DNA from: UBA2336 sp964538575
GTDB lineage: Bacteria > Bacteroidota > Bacteroidia > Cytophagales > Cyclobacteriaceae
Reading direction: 5' to 3'
DNA length: 9,565 nt
NCBI GenBank assembly: GCA_964538575.1
Contig: CAZIGG010000115.1
Coordinates: 1 to 9,565 of the forward strand
Part shown: one piece after another, positions 6,992-9,565 of the stretch
Layout: the number at the start of each line of letters is the position of its first letter
Numbering within the stretch: the first letter of the stretch is position 1
Translations under genes and position numbers: made by a program
The notes under the pieces: model-generated
What the model saw: the letters and a program-made list of their open reading frames with translations, nothing else
The model's database searches: none
What the model was told of the DNA's origin: nothing

Positions 6992-8979
6992 AGGAAGCAA
7001 AGCGCGAGAATCAGCGTGTATTTCCATAATGGCTTCCCCAAATATCTCGCTTTTATTTCGTTGCTGAAAGCCTCTTCTGAATTTGATTCAAAAATACTGA
7101 CGGTTTGCGGGTTGCCAAGCTGCTGTTTTACCGCCTCACCGGAATACTGCCCCAGCAATGACTCATATTTATTCAGGTTAAAGGCCAGCAGTCCCACCGT
7201 GTCGCGCTCGTGTGTTACTTTATAGAATCCCGCATTCATGCTGAAGCGGGGCAAGTCCATGATTACCTGGTCGGCCAGCTTGCGCTGTGCGGGAACAATT
7301 TCCTGCTCGCCCACCAGTTTCATCGGTTGTTCGCCTTCAATGCTGTCGAGCCGCAAGGCGATGAACGGCTCATTTAAAGAATAATACGGTTTTACCTCGC
7401 TCTTTTTGCCGGATGCAGCCATGCGGTACATGACGGGTACAAATAAAGCCGAGTTATGAAGCGTTGTGAATTCATTTTCCAGCGGAGCGCCTAATAAATA
7501 GATTTTGCCCTGCTGGTTAAGTACAGATAAATAAGGCTGCTCGTTTTTAAATTTCAAAATAGCCGAACGATCCGTTCCCCAATCAATGAGTCTGGTTGCT
7601 TGCGGCATAGCTAATCGTGCAGAGCGTTCTTCAAAAACATTTTCAAAGAACGGGTTTTTGAAATCCGGGTAATCGAGCTCCGCTAACGGAGTTGCTTTCA
7701 CCGGGTTCAGGGTAGCTATCCGAAGTAAGCTCTTGTAAGATGAAGCATCCGGTGTTGTTCCGGGAATTACGAATAACGCTCCGCCTCCATCAACAAACGT
7801 TCTCAGGGAGGCAGACAGCGATGCATCGAACCGGTCAATTCCGTTTATGACTACAAGATCAGCTTCATCCAGCAGACTGTAATTAAAATTGCTTACCGTA
7901 AACGAGCGGAACGCAAACACCTGTTTGTTTCCGAATACACGTTCAATGGGTGTAATGAGGTTTCGGTCTCTGATCTCGACCACGCGGATCTTATCCGAAA
8001 AATTAAGTGCCAGGTAAAACTCATTATCAAAGCTTACCGGGTAATCGTTAAAGCTTACAACGGCACGGCTTATACCATTCAATCCTGCCGTCAGGCCGGC
8101 CTGCCGGGCAGGCAGGTCGAACGAGGTTTCAACCACACCTTTTGCTGCAATGTTCACCGAGGCAGTTCCGGTTTGGATACCGTTTACGGAAAGCTTAACC
8201 AGCAATTGCTCAACAGCCTTTCCTCCATCGTTGCGCATGCGGACGTGAAGCGTATTCTTTTCGCCACCCACAACGAACGGATTTTCTAAATAAGCAGTGT
8301 CAATAAAAATGTTTGTGTTGTTCTGATACGTTAACGGCACCAGGTGCCAGCGTTGTGTTGTATCGTATACGGAAGGATTCAACGATCCAACGGTAGATTG
8401 CTGAAAATCGGAGATCCAGAACACTTCACCCGATGCCTGCGCGCGCGAAAGGTTTTGAATGCGTTCTTTCACTTCGTTCAAACTCCGGCTCACGGGTGAC
8501 AGCCGGACCTGCGTAAGCAGGTCGATAACTTCCGCCTTTGTTTTGTACGAATTTGAAAATGGCGCAAAGTCATTGGTGAGCAGGCGATAACGTGTATCGG
8601 GCGGAAATACTTCTACAATTCTTTTTACATAGCCGATGCCTGCATCTAATGCGCTTGTCTTCTCGCCCACGGGCACCGACATGCTCAATGAGTTATCGAG
8701 GTAAATGGAAATATTACGGTTGGCAGAAAACTGTTCGCTGGCCGGAATGATGGGCTGGGCAAACGTGAATACGAGGAAAAGCAAAAACAACATGCGCGAA
8801 GCAAGGATCAGGTAATGCTTGAGCTTGCGTTTGGCAGTGGTGGCTTCCTGCACATTGCGCAAAAAGCGGTTGGTAGAAAAATAAATGCGTTTGGTCTTTC
8901 GGAAATTGAAGAGGTGAATGATGACCGGAATGGAGAGGGCGGCCAGTGCCCATAAAAACGCAGGATAGAGAAAACTCAT
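6992..8979 (-). CDS. BatA/vWA protein with N-terminal double-transmembrane anchor, 3' end in gap
   Basis: 662 residues are visible. MSFLYPAFLWALAALSIPVI opens the BatA-type N-terminal double-transmembrane domain (TIGR02226 type): helix 1 at about 3-24, a basic FNFRKTKRI loop, and helix 2 at about 56-79. A von Willebrand A-like domain follows with the metal-site signature DNSLS (95-99, DxSxS) and WISDFQQS near 188-195. Then come a CARDB-like beta domain (about 235-325), a region resembling a GATase-like or DUF4159-type fold (about 335-440), and a C-terminal helix starting PLWKYTLILALCF (650-662). The next broken codon, CTn, continues with Leu. Such proteins are common in Bacteroidota; a link to aerotolerance is by BatA analogy only. 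I chose the ATG at 8979 because the homologous N-terminus begins there; an upstream in-frame ATG at 9075 would add only translated repeat DNA (PLSPGRGAGGEG). A palindromic repeat lies inside the CARDB-like part at residues 289-300. It probably starts an operon. Confidence 0.83.
8084..8116. repeat. GC-rich palindromic mini-repeat inside the BatA/vWA gene
   Basis: A dense nest of dyads: CCTG/CAGG (8084-8087 with 8092-8095), the perfect octamer GGCCGGCC (8094-8101), and CCTGCC/GGCAGG (8100-8105 with 8107-8112). On the minus strand it reads in frame as LPARQAGLTAGL (residues 289-300), Gly/Ala-rich residues unlike the surrounding beta-strand sequence, and it is far richer in G+C than its neighbours. 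CCTGCC-type palindromes that translate as PARQAG occur as dispersed repeats in several bacterial groups (from memory). It therefore looks like an inserted repeat tolerated in a loop. Confidence 0.6.
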
Positions 8980-8996
8980 TGTGGCGAAGTTAAGGG

Positions 8997-9063
8997 TTTT
9001 TCCCTCACCCCCGGCCCCTCTTCCGGGGGAGAGAGGTGTCCGAAGGACGAGGTGAGGGAAAAA
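8997..9063. repeat. Intergenic folded repeat (cloverleaf-like, CCTCACCCC...GGCCCCTC type)
   Basis: A perfect 13-bp inverted repeat, TTTTTCCCTCACC (8997-9009) against GGTGAGGGAAAAA (9051-9063), encloses two smaller hairpins: CCTCT/AGAGG (9017-9021 with 9032-9036) and GTCC-GAA-GGAC (9038-9048). The single strand could fold as a three-way junction. Repeats of this sort, recognisable by the spurious peptide LSPGRGAGGEG, are scattered between genes in many bacterial genomes (from memory). It lies between ssb and the BatA/vWA gene, and its right arm shares bases with the T-run of the ssb terminator. Confidence 0.7.
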
Positions 9064-9097
9064 ACAAAAAGCCACCCGGAAATTATCCGGATGGCTT
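9059..9097 (-). terminator. Rho-independent terminator of ssb
   Basis: On the minus strand GCCATCCGGA pairs with TCCGGGTGGC (ten pairs, one G-U; two more A-T pairs extend the base) around a five-base loop, followed by TTTTTGTTTTTT. It begins about 24 bases after the ssb stop and is the clearest terminator in the window. It should make ssb a separate transcript from the BatA/vWA gene downstream. Confidence 0.88.
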
Positions 9098-9120
9098 CCT
9101 GATTTAATAAGCGGTTAACA

Positions 9121-9456
9121 CTATTGTTTCCCGCCCAGCATCACCAGGTCGTTCACGGTGATCTCCGTGATGTAGCGCTTTTCACCTTTGTCGGTTTCGT
9201 AATCGCGGTGTACGAGCCTGCCTTCTACGGCAATCTCCTGTCCTTTTTTGAGGTACTTCTCGGCAACGCCTGCAAGCTTGCCCCAGATCACCACGTTGTG
9301 CCACTGGGTGTCTTCCACCTTTTCGCCTTTCGCGTTTTTGTAGGTGTCGGATGTAGCGATGGAGAAGGAAGCCTTCTTCTTTTCGCCAAACACTTTCACT
9401 TCCGGATCTTTGCCTAAACGACCGATCAACTGCACGCTGTTTCTCAAACTTTTCAT
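9121..9456 (-). CDS. ssb: Single-stranded DNA-binding protein, short form without acidic tail
   Basis: A 111-residue OB-fold protein that coats single-stranded DNA in replication, repair and recombination. Hallmarks are the start MKSLRNSVQLIGRLGKDPEV, FSIATSD (31-37), QWHNVVIWGK (51-60, with stacking aromatics Trp52 and Trp58), AEKYLKKGQEIAVEGRL (65-81) and the closing strand ITEITVNDLVMLG (96-108 region). The protein stops just after the OB fold with GGKQ; the Gly/Pro-rich linker and acidic DDDIPF-like tip that recruits repair partners in housekeeping SSBs are absent. Short forms like this occur in Bacteroidota, often beside a longer SSB elsewhere. The ATG at 9456 gives the usual family N-terminus; an in-frame ATG at 9483 would add nine residues (MLNNLNSTV) and is less likely. 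No Shine-Dalgarno is visible, but the leader is A/T-rich. A strong terminator follows. Confidence 0.9.
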   Translation of the reverse strand: MKSLRNSVQLIGRLGKDPEVKVFGEKKKASFSIATSDTYKNAKGEKVEDTQWHNVVIWGKLAGVAEKYLKKGQEIAVEGRLVHRDYETDKGEKRYITEITVNDLVMLGGKQ

Positions 9457-9565
9457 AACTGTACTATTTAAATTGTTTAACATACATTTTTGGTTGTCAT
9501 GGGGTTCGTCCCGATTGACAATGCAAATGTCTGGTGAGAAAAAAGCCCGACTCGTATGTTAATCG
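9457..9565. other. Non-coding region upstream of ssb
   Basis: No gene is seen between the ssb start and the window edge. It should hold the ssb promoter, but I found no exact TAnnTTTG on the minus strand; the nearest is GACATTTG (complement of 9524-9531), one mismatch, without a matching -33 element. The 30 bases before the start codon are very A/T-rich, as is common for Bacteroidota leaders. Confidence 0.4.

Noticed and set aside
6592..7225. Open frames on the + strand opposite the dihydroorotase-like and BatA/vWA genes
   Set aside because: They run through the N gap, are antisense to well-supported genes and show no family motifs.
5632..8979. Fusion of the BatA/vWA protein to a dihydroorotase
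   Set aside because: The dihydroorotase has its own ATG at the gap edge in the usual family position, and the left part ends in a standard C-terminal membrane helix.
8977..9075. Upstream ATG at 9075 as the true start of the BatA/vWA gene
   Set aside because: The added residues are a translation of the intergenic repeat, and the family N-terminus begins cleanly at the ATG at 8979.

Overview
The window looks like chromosomal DNA of a member of the Bacteroidota, probably of the Cytophagales or a related order. The reasons are protein types typical of that phylum (a BatA-type anchored protein with N-terminal double transmembrane domain, a DUF4199 membrane protein, a SPOR plus OmpA envelope protein, a short SSB without an acidic tail), the lack of clear Shine-Dalgarno sequences, and one match to the Bacteroidota -7 promoter element TAnnTTTG. 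No rRNA, tRNA, CRISPR array, phage gene or complete insertion sequence is visible.

Layout. Positions 1-145 are non-coding and hold two copies of an AGGRACATCTT repeat at the window edge, then a possible promoter. On the + strand follow a PhyH-type Fe(II)/2-oxoglutarate dioxygenase (146-964) and a classical short-chain dehydrogenase (964-1746) that overlap at TAATG. Convergent to them is a minus-strand series, read right to left: ssb (9456-9121) with a strong intrinsic terminator; an intergenic folded repeat; a large BatA/vWA membrane protein (8979 to the gap at 6991); a dihydroorotase-like protein lacking most catalytic residues (6891-5632); a DUF4199 membrane protein (from 5632); a polyprenyl-phosphate-type family 2 glycosyltransferase (ending 4052); a second membrane-associated family 2 glycosyltransferase (4011-3046); and a secreted SPOR/OmpA protein (2978-1752).

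Two runs of exactly 100 N (5011-5110 and 6892-6991) are scaffold gaps. Each falls at the junction of two genes, and by chance the frame stays open across both, so naive translation gives false fusions of 526 and 1147 residues. These are really four separate genes, each missing only a small piece.

The minus-strand genes from 8979 to 1752 are closely spaced and could form one operon of envelope genes (membrane anchoring, lipid-linked sugar transfer, peptidoglycan contact) with a pseudo-dihydroorotase inside it. I found no convincing new defence or mobile system. The best leads are the non-catalytic dihydroorotase, a palindromic repeat that has entered the BatA/vWA coding sequence in frame, the cloverleaf-like intergenic repeat, and the altered OmpA peptidoglycan-binding loop.
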